Below are positions 24,688 to 33,289 of a stretch of 64,000 nt of DNA, piece after piece. The notes below the pieces were generated by a model, which was not told where the DNA came from, searched no databases, and saw only the letters and a program-made list of their open reading frames with translations. Made by a program: the position numbers and the translations under genes. Every line of letters starts with the position of its first letter. Position 1 is the first letter of the stretch. Source of the stretch: Amycolatopsis sp. CA-230715 (GTDB lineage: Bacteria > Actinomycetota > Actinomycetes > Mycobacteriales > Pseudonocardiaceae). The stretch covers positions 10,299,159 to 10,363,158 of the forward strand of contig NZ_CP059997.1 of NCBI RefSeq assembly GCF_018736145.1, read 5' to 3'.

Positions 24688-25968
24688 TCAGTCCGCGGCG
24701 GCCGCGACGTGGCGGCACAGGACGTCGGCGAGGGTGTCGATCTGCTCCTTGGTGATCACCAGCGGCGGGGAGAGCACGACGCTGGCACCCGAAGCGCGCA
24801 CGATGACCCCATCGGCGCGGCAGCCGGACTGCACGGAAGCGGTAGGCACGCCGTCGAACTCGATGCCAAGCATCAGGCCGACCCCGCGCACCTCCCGCAC
24901 GTGCGGGAGCTTCGTCAGCGGGTCGAGCCGCTTCCGGAGGCGCGCGCCCAGGACGCGGGCGCGGTCGAGGAGGTTCTCGCGCTCGATGATGTCGATGTTC
25001 GCGAGCGCGACGGCGGATCCGACCGGGTGGCCGTTGTAGGTGAACCCGTGCAGGAACGTGGCGCCCTCGGCCAGTTCCAGCACCCGGCGGCCGATCAGCA
25101 CCGCGCCCATCGGGATGTAGCCGCTGGTGATGCCCTTCGCGAGCACGATCATGTCCGGCTCGATGCCGAAGTGCTCGCTGCCGAACCAGTGCCCTGTCCG
25201 GCCGAACGCGGTCACGATCTCGTCGGCGATGAGCAGGATTCCGTGGCGCCGCAGCACTTCCTGGACCCGCGGCCAGTACCCCTCCGGCGGCGGCACCATA
25301 CCGCCGACGCCGAGGACGGGTTCCCCGATGAACGCGGCGATCCGGTGCGGGCCGATCTCGTCGATACGCCGCTCCAGCTCGGCGACGAGAAGATCGGTCG
25401 CGTTCTCGCCGTGCTCGATGCCGTGCGGCTTGCCCAGCCATTCGACGTCCGGCAGCAGCGGCCCGAATCCCGCGCGCAGCCCGTCGATCCCGGTCGCGGC
25501 GAGCGAACCGCCGCCCATGCCGTGGTAGCCGCCGTGGCGGGCGAGGATCACCGTGCGCTCCGGCGAACCCGCGTGATGGAAGGCCAGCCGCGCGAGCTTG
25601 ATCGCGGTCTCGTTGCCCTCGGAACCGCCGTTGGTGAGGAAGACGCGTTCCAGCCCTTCGGGTGCGAGCTTGAGCAGCCGATCGGCGAGCAGGATCGACG
25701 GGGCGTTGGCGTAGTCCCCGAACGACGAGAAGAACTCCAGCCTGCCGATCTGTTCGGCGGCGACGGCGGCGAGTTCGGCGCGCCCGTGCCCGACGGGGCA
25801 CTGCCACAGCCCGCACGTGCCGTCGATGTACTCGCGGCCGTCGGTGTCCCAGAGCAGGGCGCCGTCGCCGCGGTCGAGGACGAGCGGCTCGGCGGGCGAG
25901 CCGAGCACGGTGTGCGGGTGCACCAGGCTGCGGCGGTCCAATTCGGACAGTTCCGCGGTGGAGGTCAT
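24688..25968 (-). CDS. Class III PLP-dependent aminotransferase
   Basis: 426 residues. LTNGGSEGNETAIKLARLAFHHAG, HGGYHGMGGGSLAATG, the Asp in LLIADEIVTAFGRTG and the PLP-binding Lys in VLAKGITSGYIPMGA place it in the omega-amino acid/diamine:pyruvate group. It would convert a terminal amine to an aldehyde. The aldehyde dehydrogenase encoded just upstream could then oxidise it, as in putrescine, GABA and beta-alanine catabolism. Confidence 0.9.
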   Translation of the reverse strand: MTSTAELSELDRRSLVHPHTVLGSPAEPLVLDRGDGALLWDTDGREYIDGTCGLWQCPVGHGRAELAAVAAEQIGRLEFFSSFGDYANAPSILLADRLLKLAPEGLERVFLTNGGSEGNETAIKLARLAFHHAGSPERTVILARHGGYHGMGGGSLAATGIDGLRAGFGPLLPDVEWLGKPHGIEHGENATDLLVAELERRIDEIGPHRIAAFIGEPVLGVGGMVPPPEGYWPRVQEVLRRHGILLIADEIVTAFGRTGHWFGSEHFGIEPDMIVLAKGITSGYIPMGAVLIGRRVLELAEGATFLHGFTYNGHPVGSAVALANIDIIERENLLDRARVLGARLRKRLDPLTKLPHVREVRGVGLMLGIEFDGVPTASVQSGCRADGVIVRASGASVVLSPPLVITKEQIDTLADVLCRHVAAAAD

Positions 25969-26008
25969 CGAGATCCTTTCGAAGAGAGGCGGGTCAGGAG
26001 CACGCGGT

Positions 26009-27457
26009 TCAGAAACGCAGCGCGACGGCTTTGGTCTCGGTGTAGGCGTCGATGCCCTCGCTGCCGCCTTCGCGTTCCTGCCCGGAGTTCTTCTGCCCGC
26101 CGAACGGGAGTTCCGGGCGGACCGGGGCGGGGTCGTTCACGCCGAACACGCCGAAGTCGAGCCGGTCGAGCAGGCGCCAGATGCGGCGGAGATCGGAGCC
26201 GAACACGTACGCGGCGAGGCCGTACTCGGTCGCGTTGGCCAGCTCGACGACTTCCTCGTCGTCGGTGAACGTCGACACGGCCAAGGCGGGACCGAAAGTC
26301 TCTTCGTGCGCGATCAGCATCCCGGGGGTCACGTCCACGAGCACGGTCGGCTGGAAGAAGTGGCCGCGCAGCGCGGGATCGCCCGGCTCCCAGCGGTTTC
26401 CGCCGACCAGCACCCGCGCCCCCTGCTCGACGGCGTCGGCGACCTGGCGCTCGACCTTCGCGATCCCGGCCTCGTCGATCAACGGCCCCACCGCGACGCC
26501 CTCGGCGTCCCCGCGCCCGAGCCGCAGTGCGGACGTCTTCTTCTCGATCAGCGCCAGCAGGTCTTCGCGGATGCCTTCGTGCACGTACAGCCGGTTCACC
26601 GCGGTGCAGCTCTGCCCGGCGTTGAAGAACTTCGCCGTCACCACCCCGGACGCGGCCGCTTCGAGATCGGCGTCTTCGAGGACGATCGCCGGTGAGTGGC
26701 CGCCCATCTCCAGCGAGGTCCGGCGCAGCACGGAACCGGTGCGGCGCAACAGTCCCAGGCCGACCTCCGTCGACCCGGTGAAGCTCACCTTGCGCAGCCT
26801 GCGATCGGTGAGCAGGGCGTCCACCAGCTCCGCGGGCCGCGACGTGGTGAGCGATCCGAGCACGCCCGCGGGCAGGCCGGTCTCCTGCAGGATTCCGAGC
26901 AGTGCCGTGGCGATGAGGGGCGTCTGCTCGGCGGGTTTCGCGACCACCGTGCACCCGGCGGCGAGCGCGAGCCCCACCTTGCGGATCAGCATGCTAGCCG
27001 GAAAGTTCCACGGCGTGATCGCGAGCACCGGCCCGACCGGGCTGCGCAGTACCAGTCCGGGGCCCGCCGCGTTCGCCGGGGTCACCCTGCCGTCGGCGCG
27101 GCGCCCCTCCTCCGCGGCCCAGTCCAGCATCCGCGCGGCACCGGCCAGTTCCCCCGCCGCTTCCGCGAGCGGTTTACCGTTTTCCTTGCTGAGCAACCGG
27201 GCGAGATCGTCACGACGGGCGCGGATGGCGTTCGCGCCCGCGCGGAGGTAGGTGCCGCGGGTCTCGGGATCCGTTCCTGCCCACCCGCGGAAGGCGGCCG
27301 AAGCCGCGTCGAGTGCGGCACGAGCGTGCTCGGCGGTGGCGTCCGAGGCCTGGCCGATCACTTCGAGGCTCGCGGGGTCGACCACGTCGAACGACGAGGG
27401 CGCGGCGACCCAGCGGCCTTCGATCAGCAGGGTCGCGACGGTGGTGTCTGACATCGG
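26009..27457 (-). CDS. NAD(P)-dependent aldehyde dehydrogenase, succinate-semialdehyde type
   Basis: 482 residues from ATG 27457 (GGAAAGG before it). ITPWNFPASM, SFTGSTEVG, the catalytic Glu in SLEMGGHSP and the catalytic Cys in NAGQSCTAVNR are intact. It is the first gene of the seven-gene operon. A TGTTG-N7-CAACA operator lies 105 bases upstream of the start. Substrate range is inferred from the adjacent aminotransferase. Confidence 0.9.
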   Translation of the reverse strand, partial: PMSDTTVATLLIEGRWVAAPSSFDVVDPASLEVIGQASDATAEHARAALDAASAAFRGWAGTDPETRGTYLRAGANAIRARRDDLARLLSKENGKPLAEAAGELAGAARMLDWAAEEGRRADGRVTPANAAGPGLVLRSPVGPVLAITPWNFPASMLIRKVGLALAAGCTVVAKPAEQTPLIATALLGILQETGLPAGVLGSLTTSRPAELVDALLTDRRLRKVSFTGSTEVGLGLLRRTGSVLRRTSLEMGGHSPAIVLEDADLEAAASGVVTAKFFNAGQSCTAVNRLYVHEGIREDLLALIEKKTSALRLGRGDAEGVAVGPLIDEAGIAKVERQVADAVEQGARVLVGGNRWEPGDPALRGHFFQPTVLVDVTPGMLIAHEETFGPALAVSTFTDDEEVVELANATEYGLAAYVFGSDLRRIWRLLDRLDFGVFGVNDPAPVRPELPFGGQKNSGQEREGGSEGIDAYTETKAVALRF

Positions 27458-27561
27458 AACGCCTTTCCCAGCAACGATTTCCGGCCGCGGTGGCCGAGGA
27501 GCACGGTGAGGTGGCGGCACTTCCGGCGCGAGCACCTCGATGCGCCGAGTCTGAACCCTGG

Positions 27562-27578
27562 TGTTGATTTCGTCAACA
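27562..27578. promoter_or_regulatory. MarR-type operator, copy 3 (aldehyde dehydrogenase operon)
   Basis: TGTTGATTTCGTCAACA, with the same TGTTGA/TCAACA arms as the copy at 17224-17240. It places this operon under the MarR protein encoded 10 kb away. Confidence 0.75.
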
Positions 27579-27626
27579 CCGAGATTGTGGGCGAGTTTTC
27601 CTTGGCACAGCGCACAACGGGCGATG

Positions 27627-27658
27627 CCCGCGTGTCCATAGTGGATCGGACACGCGGG
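27627..27658. terminator. Hairpin downstream of the TetR gene
   Basis: 11-base perfect arms CCCGCGTGTCC (27627-27637) and its complement (27648-27658) with a 10-base loop. GCGAT/ATCGC flanks extend the pairing. It begins about 24 bases beyond the stop of the minus-strand TetR gene. Confidence 0.6.
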
Positions 27659-27681
27659 TAATCGCCCGGTACTGCCGCAGC

Positions 27682-28254
27682 TCAGGTGTCGCCGCCCACC
27701 GCTTCCGCTTTCAGCAGCTCCCGCAAGGCGTCGAGCGCGGCACCGGGATCGGCCTCGGGATCGGCGACCTGGTGCAGGAACATCCCGTCGAGCGCGTAGT
27801 AGACCAAGGACGTCAGCCCCGGACCCGGCTGAGCACCGATGCTGGCGAGATCCTTCGCCACCGCACCGAAGTAGCTTTCGTACAGCCGTTGCACGCCCGG
27901 CCGCAGCTCCTCCCGCCCCGCCGACTCGACGACCAGCCGATACTGGAAGATCTGGATGTCGGCACTCTCGGCGAAGCGCTTCCGCACATCCGGCCCCGCC
28001 GCGAAGATCCCGGCCCGCGCGCCGAGCAGCCCGTTCTCGGCACTCTCTTCGAGCACCCAGTCCAGCGACGCGCGCAGCAGGTCGTCGATCGACGAAAAGT
28101 GATGCTGCACCGCACCCGTCGTGACACCCGCCGCCCGCGCCACCGCGCGGTAGGTCAACGCGCGAATCCCTTCCCGCGCAACAACCTCAACGGTGGCACG
28201 CTGCAACGCACGCTTCATCTCCTCAGGCGCCCGCTGCGTCTTACGACTGGCCAT
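27682..28254 (-). CDS. TetR-family repressor
   Basis: 190 residues. The HTH is at ALTYRAVARAAGVTTGAVQHHFSSIDDLL and the C-terminal domain is helical. A 16-base palindrome lies 35 bases upstream of its start and is probably its own operator. The nearest complete gene behind that palindrome is far away, so autoregulation is the safest prediction. It could also act on the aldehyde dehydrogenase operon downstream. Confidence 0.87.
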   Translation of the reverse strand: MASRKTQRAPEEMKRALQRATVEVVAREGIRALTYRAVARAAGVTTGAVQHHFSSIDDLLRASLDWVLEESAENGLLGARAGIFAAGPDVRKRFAESADIQIFQYRLVVESAGREELRPGVQRLYESYFGAVAKDLASIGAQPGPGLTSLVYYALDGMFLHQVADPEADPGAALDALRELLKAEAVGGDT

Positions 28255-28288
28255 GCAGCCTCCCCACGAGCGTCGGCGAACGCTCGTA

Positions 28289-28304
28289 CATTACAAACGT
28301 AATG
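28289..28304. promoter_or_regulatory. TetR operator candidate
   Basis: CATTACAAACGTAATG: arms CATTAC/GTAATG with a 4-base spacer, just upstream of the TetR gene. Confidence 0.65.
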
Positions 28305-28404
28305 CTCGGGAGTCAACCAGTCGCGCCAGAAGGAGGTCCAGCAGCAGCTCCCCCACGCAACGAACGCGCGGGCGCGCGCCTGCGACTTCTGCGCGAAAAG
28401 GCTC

Positions 28405-28639
28405 TTGAGGCCGAAGCGCCAAGCGCGCGGGAATGGCGATGGGACCGCGTGGGCGGTCGATCAGTGGCGCCAGGTGATCCACCACCCCGGTTCGCGGCCG
28501 ACTTCGAGATTCCGAACAACAGTGCTACCCGCCGAAACGTCAGGTTCGTCCGGTAGCACACAGCCACCGGAAACACTCGATCCGCCAACGACAAGCCCGT
28601 GCACACCGGCACCCACTCCGGCCGATCCGCACTGATCAC
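28405..28639 (-). pseudogene. IS5-type transposase remnant (N-terminal HTH part)
   Basis: On the minus strand, 28639-28487 reads VISADRPEWVPVCTGLS, then LADRVFPVAVCYRTNLTFRRVALLFGISKSAANR, matching the N-terminus and HTH_Tnp_4 segment of IS5-like DDE transposases. About 25 residues seem deleted after TGLS. The match continues in another frame from 28485 (VVDHLAPLIDRP), so a frameshift lies at about 28486. The DDE domain is missing. Ends are approximate. The sequence from 28640 to 28836 shows nothing I can identify. Confidence 0.65.
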
Positions 28640-28836
28640 CCGCTGAGAGCCACTACGAAACACGCCTTGGTGCGATCGTGACTGCGCGGCCGCGGCCGGG
28701 GACACTCCGACGCCTCTGGTTCGTACGATGGGCGCGGTCGTGCCGCCCTTCGCCGAGTAGCGACTGAAGAGCCAAGACGGTTGATTGTCCACTGTGGACA
28801 CATAGAATATCGGGCCGCCGGTGGCGGCAGGTGCTG

Positions 28837-30096
28837 TCAGGCGGCGCGGGGTTGGGCGGTGTGGCGGTTGGTTCGGGGTCTTCGCCATGGGTCGACGAAC
28901 TCGGGTGGGGTGAACGCTGGGAGGCTGTCGACCATGCGGAGTGTCCAGTCGCTACGATGCAGCAGCCTGTGGTGATGAGGGCATCACAGCACGAGATTAC
29001 CTAAATCGGTGGTACCACCGTGTGCCCACGGGACGACGTGGTGCGCTTCGCAATGCCGCGGGGTCCGCGAGCATCCGGGGAAACAACACCCGCCGTCCCG
29101 CAATGCCAGCATGAAGCGAAGCGCCTCAGTCACCAACCGCCTGGCCCGGCCCATCTCCATGGGCTGGCCGTCGCCGTCGAGTATGGCTGGGATGACTCGG
29201 CAGTCGCACGCCAGGATCCGGGCTTCGCTCGCGGTGATGTCGGTGACCATGTCCAGACACGCCGTGCCCAGTTCCTTCTTCAGAGCATCCAGTGGGATGG
29301 TCACGATCAGGTCCGAACGGCCACCGCTGCGGTTCGGGGATTCGGGGTGGCTGGCGGCGAGGGCGATGATTTCCATGAACGCGTCCCCGTACCGCTCCGC
29401 GCGACTCCGCCGCACCAGCTCACCGCTCTGGTCACCCTCGCTGGCTTGGGCGAGTGGGTCCAGCAGGGCGAGGGTTTTCGCGGCCGAGACGGGATCGAGG
29501 TAGCCGTCGAACTTCGCCGAACCATCCTTACGGTGATGAACGTTCAGCTCCCGCCTCGGCTCGGGAATGTCGCGGGATTCGGGGCCGTCGGGATCGAGAC
29601 GGTCGAGGATTTTTTTACCCGCCTTGCCGATCTCCCTGACACCCGCCCTCCGCGCCAACTCGACCAGAGCCTGTTCCGCGAACTCCCGATCCTCCACCGG
29701 GACAGTGGCGGGAATCTTCTCCAGCACCCGCACGATCCCATCCACATGCTCCGGCGAGATCTCCCCCTCCCGGGCGGCCTCGCCGACAAGCGGCGCTGGA
29801 GCGGGAATCTCCGCGCCGTCAATCCCCTGACTAGGATTGGTCGCCAGCGCCCGCTTCACCAGCTTCTTCACACCCGGACCGGAACTCCGCGCGATATCCG
29901 CCACCAACCCAGCCACGCTCGTATACCCCAAAGCACTGGCACCACCGTTGTCCAGGTGCGCGATCATGCGGTGAATACGGGCTTCCTGCTGCCACCACAA
30001 CACCATTCCCTCCCGCAACAGCGCGGCAACCTCATGCGCGCTGAACCGCCACAGCTCATCCTGCTGCGGCACAAGGGAAGAAGAAGTCTCGGGCAC
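28837..30096 (-). pseudogene. 13E12/DUF222 HNH endonuclease gene interrupted by one TGA
   Basis: From ATG 30096, 370 codons encode a DUF222 region followed by an HNH region (CCFPGCSRTPRHCEAHHVVPWAHGGTTDLGNLVL). A TGA at 28986-28984 then stops the frame exactly where the family has another Leu. Beyond it the same frame continues CPHHHRLLHRSDW for 48 codons to a normal TGA at 28837-28839, including the last His residues of the HNH site. So a single nonsense codon separates the truncated product from a full ~419-residue one. These repeat-family genes are common and often degenerate in mycobacteria and relatives. Their cellular role is unknown. Confidence 0.8.
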
Positions 30097-30100
30097 CCCA

Positions 30101-30650
30101 CAATTCTACCGCCGATCGCACGAATGTTCGACATCTGACGATGATCCATCCAGGTGAACCGGTCGGGTTACTGTCAGTTTTGTTGACAGCAAAGGGTTTT
30201 CCGACAATGGCGTCGCGAAGTGCGGCGAGGAAACGCGTGCGTGGTCGCCTCTCTCGAACCAGAGGCACCCGCACTCCAACCGGACCGCGGCCCCCAACGC
30301 CCTACCGGGACAACGAAACCCGCCCCGCACCACACCGCCCAAAGCCTTCCGCAAACCGCCACCCGACACGGCGAAGCAAACCACGATTCTGCCGCGGACC
30401 GCACGAACGTCCGAGACCCGACCAAGATCCACCCAAGTGAACTGATCAGATCACGGTCAGTTTCGTTGGCAGCAAAGGGTTTCCGACAACAACGTGCACC
30501 GAAGGTGCGCCAGCGCCGGATATTCCCGGCCTGACACAAGTTGCCGCCCACAGTGAATTTACCCCCACCGCGGGCCGGACAACGAAGCCGCGCCGCCCCT
30601 TCCCGTCCAAAGCCTCTTTGAACCGCAGCCCGACACAGCGAAGCACGAAC
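30101..30650. repeat. Degenerate tandem duplication, unit about 280 bases
   Basis: The unit starting near 30101 (ATTCTACCGCCGATCGCACG) returns near 30383 (ATTCTGCCGCGGACCGCACG). Both contain GACAGCAAAGGGTTTTCCGAC or a close variant about 95 bases in. Both end in a segment like CCAAAGCCT...AACCGC...CCCGACAC-GCGAAGCA (about 30340-30380 and 30608-30645). I see no convincing gene here. The region separates the HNH pseudogene from the end of the gas-vesicle operon. Confidence 0.65.
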
Positions 30651-30690
30651 CGGACCGAGCCGAAGCACCTGCCCCTAGCCAGAATCGGTC

Positions 30691-30987
30691 CTAATCGCAC
30701 AGGACGCCGAGCGGCCCGAGATCGAGGTTCAGGTCCGCGGCCGACAGGTCGTAGCGCTCCCGCAGTTCGGTCAGCCGGTCTTCCAGCAGCATCAGGGTGA
30801 GCCCCATGCGTTCCTCCTGCGCCTCGCTCAGGTCTCCTTCCTCAACCCGGCGCAGGGCTTGCCGTTCCATCAGCTGCCGCAGCAGTTCGATGATCGTCAG
30901 CACCAGTTTCATCAGGTCGCGTTCGACGGTGTCGCGGTCGGTGTCGACGCGCCCGGTGAGCGCGGTGCCGATCCGATCCGGTTCCAC
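30691..30987 (-). CDS. gvpK: Gas vesicle protein GvpK
   Basis: 98 residues from GTG 30987. The GvpK core is clear: RDLMKLVLTIIELLRQLMERQALRRVEEGDLSEAQEERMGLTLMLLEDRLTEL. It is the last gene of the operon, as in Streptomyces gvp clusters. GvpK is a conserved minor or assembly protein, needed for vesicle formation where tested. Confidence 0.9.
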   Translation of the reverse strand: MEPDRIGTALTGRVDTDRDTVERDLMKLVLTIIELLRQLMERQALRRVEEGDLSEAQEERMGLTLMLLEDRLTELRERYDLSAADLNLDLGPLGVLCD

Positions 30988-31000
30988 GGTTCGCCTCCCT

Positions 31001-31192
31001 TCACCATTGCAGCGGGGACGGGTGGTCCGCCTTCACCGAGGTGACCAGCGCGCGCAGCGAAACGTGCACGAGGTCCACCCCGGCGATCGACAGCGTCACG
31101 TCACCGGTGAGCACCACCCCGCCCGCGAGGAGCCGGTCCAGCAGATCGACCAGGGACGCCTCCCGCACCGGCGGCAGCTCCTCGACGCTCAT
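31001..31192 (-). CDS. gvpS: GvpA-like minor protein GvpS
   Basis: 63 residues. SLVDLLDRLLAGGVVLTGDVTLSIAGVDLVHVSLRALVTSV is the GvpA/J/S fold (helix-strand-strand-helix). By position between gvpL and gvpK it is GvpS, though GvpA-family members cannot be told apart by sequence alone. The ATG overlaps the gvpL stop. Confidence 0.82.
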   Translation of the reverse strand: MSVEELPPVREASLVDLLDRLLAGGVVLTGDVTLSIAGVDLVHVSLRALVTSVKADHPSPLQW

Positions 31193-31950
31193 CCCGGCAC
31201 TTCCGGATCCGGGAGCCCGAACGAATAGGGCGCCCACGGACCGATCACCTCGACACGGCACCCGGTGGCGGCGCGCAGTTCCGCGACCCTGGCCAGGAAG
31301 CGGTCCCGGTTTCCGTCCGGTACGAGGTAGGCCGCGTTGAGCACGTTCACGCCCGGCTCCCCGGACAGCTCCGCGCTCTGCGGCCGGTGCGCGCACCGGT
31401 CCTCGGCCAGCTCGTCGAGCGCACGATCGACCTCGTCCGCGGCCTGACGTGCGGAGCACCACAGCTCGTCCCGCGAGCGCCGCTCGGTCAACCGCTTGCG
31501 CAGATAGGACCGGCCGTCGCTCGCGGGCGGGGCGGCGGGTGCCGGTTCCGGCAGCTCGGCGTACACCTTCACGCCCCATTCGACACGCCCCTCGACGCGG
31601 TCCAACGCGGCCGAGATCCGGGCACGGCCTTCGTCCAGCACGGTTCGCACGCGCTGCGGGTCGCGGTAGAGGGTCGCCAGCCGGAACGGCAGCGTGGCGC
31701 CGTGCCGGGCGACCTCGCCGACGACGTCGTTGTGCCGCCGGGCGACCTCGGCCAGCCAGTCGAGGTCTTCGAGGTCGGCGTTGATTTCGCCGAACTGGCC
31801 CGGTGGGACCGGGCCCGCCACCGCGGTCAGGCCGCCGGAGGTGATCGCCTCCACGGGCGCGTCCCGCAGCCCGCGCACGCCGTCGAGGGCAGCGGCGGGG
31901 AGGTTCCGGGTGACCGCGTAGCAGTACCACGCGGCCTGCGGCTCGCTCAT
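31189..31950 (-). CDS. gvpL: Gas vesicle protein GvpF/GvpL family (GvpL)
   Basis: 253 residues. It shows the GvpF/L features GATLPFRLATLYRD and VEWGVKVYAE, then YLRKRLTERR and the C-terminal NVLNAAYLV ... GPWAPYSF signature. It is a paralogue of the product encoded at 33986-34717 and interacts with shell or accessory proteins in other systems. ATG 31950 overlaps the gvpJ stop. Confidence 0.88.
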   Translation of the reverse strand: MSEPQAAWYCYAVTRNLPAAALDGVRGLRDAPVEAITSGGLTAVAGPVPPGQFGEINADLEDLDWLAEVARRHNDVVGEVARHGATLPFRLATLYRDPQRVRTVLDEGRARISAALDRVEGRVEWGVKVYAELPEPAPAAPPASDGRSYLRKRLTERRSRDELWCSARQAADEVDRALDELAEDRCAHRPQSAELSGEPGVNVLNAAYLVPDGNRDRFLARVAELRAATGCRVEVIGPWAPYSFGLPDPEVPG

Positions 31951-32276
31951 GCCTGCTCCTGCCGTGCTTCGAGTTCCGCGACCTTCTCCTTGAGCCGCCG
32001 GTTTTCGTCGGCGAGCTCCCCGTTCGCGGGCTTGGACGTCAACGACGGATCGTGCTCCCACCAGTCGATGCCCATCTCCTTCGCGCGGTCCACCGAGGCC
32101 ACCAGCAGGCGCAGCTTGATGGTCAGCAGCTCGATGTCGAGCAGGTTGACCTGGATGTCCCCGGCGATCACGATTCCCTTGTCCAGCACGCGTTCCAGGA
32201 TGTCGGCGAGGTTCGCCTCGGAGGGCGCGCCGTACGCGGCGGCGCGCCCTCCGATCGGCCTGGCTGGTTCGGTCAT
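31947..32276 (-). CDS. gvpJ: Gas vesicle protein GvpJ
   Basis: 109 residues. A GvpA-like core (NLADILERVLDKGIVIAGDIQVNLLDIELLTIKLRLLVASVDRA) is followed by a charged helical tail, ENRRLKEKVAELEARQEQ, likely a coiled coil. GvpJ is a minor shell or tip protein related to GvpA. Confidence 0.88.
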   Translation of the reverse strand: MTEPARPIGGRAAAYGAPSEANLADILERVLDKGIVIAGDIQVNLLDIELLTIKLRLLVASVDRAKEMGIDWWEHDPSLTSKPANGELADENRRLKEKVAELEARQEQA

Positions 32277-32309
32277 GTGCTCCGTCCCTTCACGACGAGC
32301 GCCCCCGCC

Positions 32310-33287
32310 TCAGCGCGCGCCCGCGGGTTGCCTGGCGCCGCGGCGCGGCCGTTCGTCCTCCTCCGGTTCGGCGTCCTCGTCGTCCTCGTACTCGTCTTCG
32401 GGCTCGGCGTCCTCGTCGTATTCGCCCACCTCGTCGTCTTCGGACTCGGCGTCGAGCGCCTCGTCGTGCGTGCGGACGACCTCGCCGTCGCGGATCTCGC
32501 CGCGCCAGCCTTCGCCGGAAGCCTCACCCGCCATCGACACGAACCGGCGGAAGTGCTTGAGGTCGAGCCGCGCCCGGCGGCCCTGCGCGCGCCAGATGTT
32601 GCCCGTCTTCTCGAACAGGCCCGACGGGTAGTACTCGAGGACGAGGAGGATCTTGGTGAGGTTCTCCCCCAGCGGGTGGAACGTGACCACGCCCTTGACC
32701 GTCCCTTTCGGACCGTCGGTGGTCCATACGATCCGCTGGTCGGGTATCTGCTCGGTGGTGGTGGCCCGCATGGTCCGGTTCGACCAGAAGACCTTGAACT
32801 TCCAGTTCGAGGTCGTGTCGTCCGCGCGTTCCACGCTCGTCACGCCCTTGCTGAAGCTGCTGAACTTCTGGTACTCGGTCCACTGGTCGTAGGCCTCGCG
32901 AACCGGGACGCCGACGTCGATGTCCTCGATGATGCTGACGACTTTCTTCCCGCCGGATCCGCCCTTTCCCTTGCCGCCCTTGAACAATCCGGCGACCTTC
33001 TCCTTGAGCACCTTCCCGCCGGTTTCGGCGGCGGCGCGCAACGGCGACTTGCCGTCCGCGAGCTTGCCTCCCGCGGTGAAGAGCGAACCGAGTGTGTCAC
33101 CGTTCTCGGCGGCGTCGGACAGGCGCTTGGTGGCCGCGCCGAGCTTGTCCCCCGCCGCCGACACCAGATGCTGCGCCTTGGCCTGCAGGTAGTCCTCACC
33201 CGCGGCGAAGAGCTGTTCGGTGGCGGGGTTCTTGGCGGCGTGGTCCCGCAGCTTCGAGATCGGGCCGCCCTCGTCGTTACCTGCCAT
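32310..33287 (-). CDS. gvpZ: SRPBCC-domain gas vesicle-associated protein (GvpZ position)
   Basis: 325 residues. The first ~115 are a helical, Lys/Gly-rich region. Residues ~115-255 form an SRPBCC/polyketide cyclase-like domain (IEDIDVGVPVREAYDQWTEYQKFSSFSKGVTSVERAD). The last ~50 residues are almost wholly Asp/Glu, a strongly acidic tail. In Streptomyces clusters the gene at this place is gvpZ; its role is unclear. The acidic tail contrasts with the basic tail of the adjacent GvpY-position protein, so the two may pair electrostatically (inference). Confidence 0.75.
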   Translation of the reverse strand: MAGNDEGGPISKLRDHAAKNPATEQLFAAGEDYLQAKAQHLVSAAGDKLGAATKRLSDAAENGDTLGSLFTAGGKLADGKSPLRAAAETGGKVLKEKVAGLFKGGKGKGGSGGKKVVSIIEDIDVGVPVREAYDQWTEYQKFSSFSKGVTSVERADDTTSNWKFKVFWSNRTMRATTTEQIPDQRIVWTTDGPKGTVKGVVTFHPLGENLTKILLVLEYYPSGLFEKTGNIWRAQGRRARLDLKHFRRFVSMAGEASGEGWRGEIRDGEVVRTHDEALDAESEDDEVGEYDEDAEPEDEYEDDEDAEPEEDERPRRGARQPAGAR

Positions 33288-33289
33288 GG

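Noticed and set aside
28302..28556. Plus-strand 84-codon frame over the IS remnant
   Set aside because: No ribosome site, no motif, and the opposite strand explains the sequence as a transposase remnant.
28984..28986. Selenocysteine reading of the TGA in the HNH gene
   Set aside because: Family members have Leu here, and I see no convincing SECIS-like hairpin at the right distance. A nonsense mutation is simpler.
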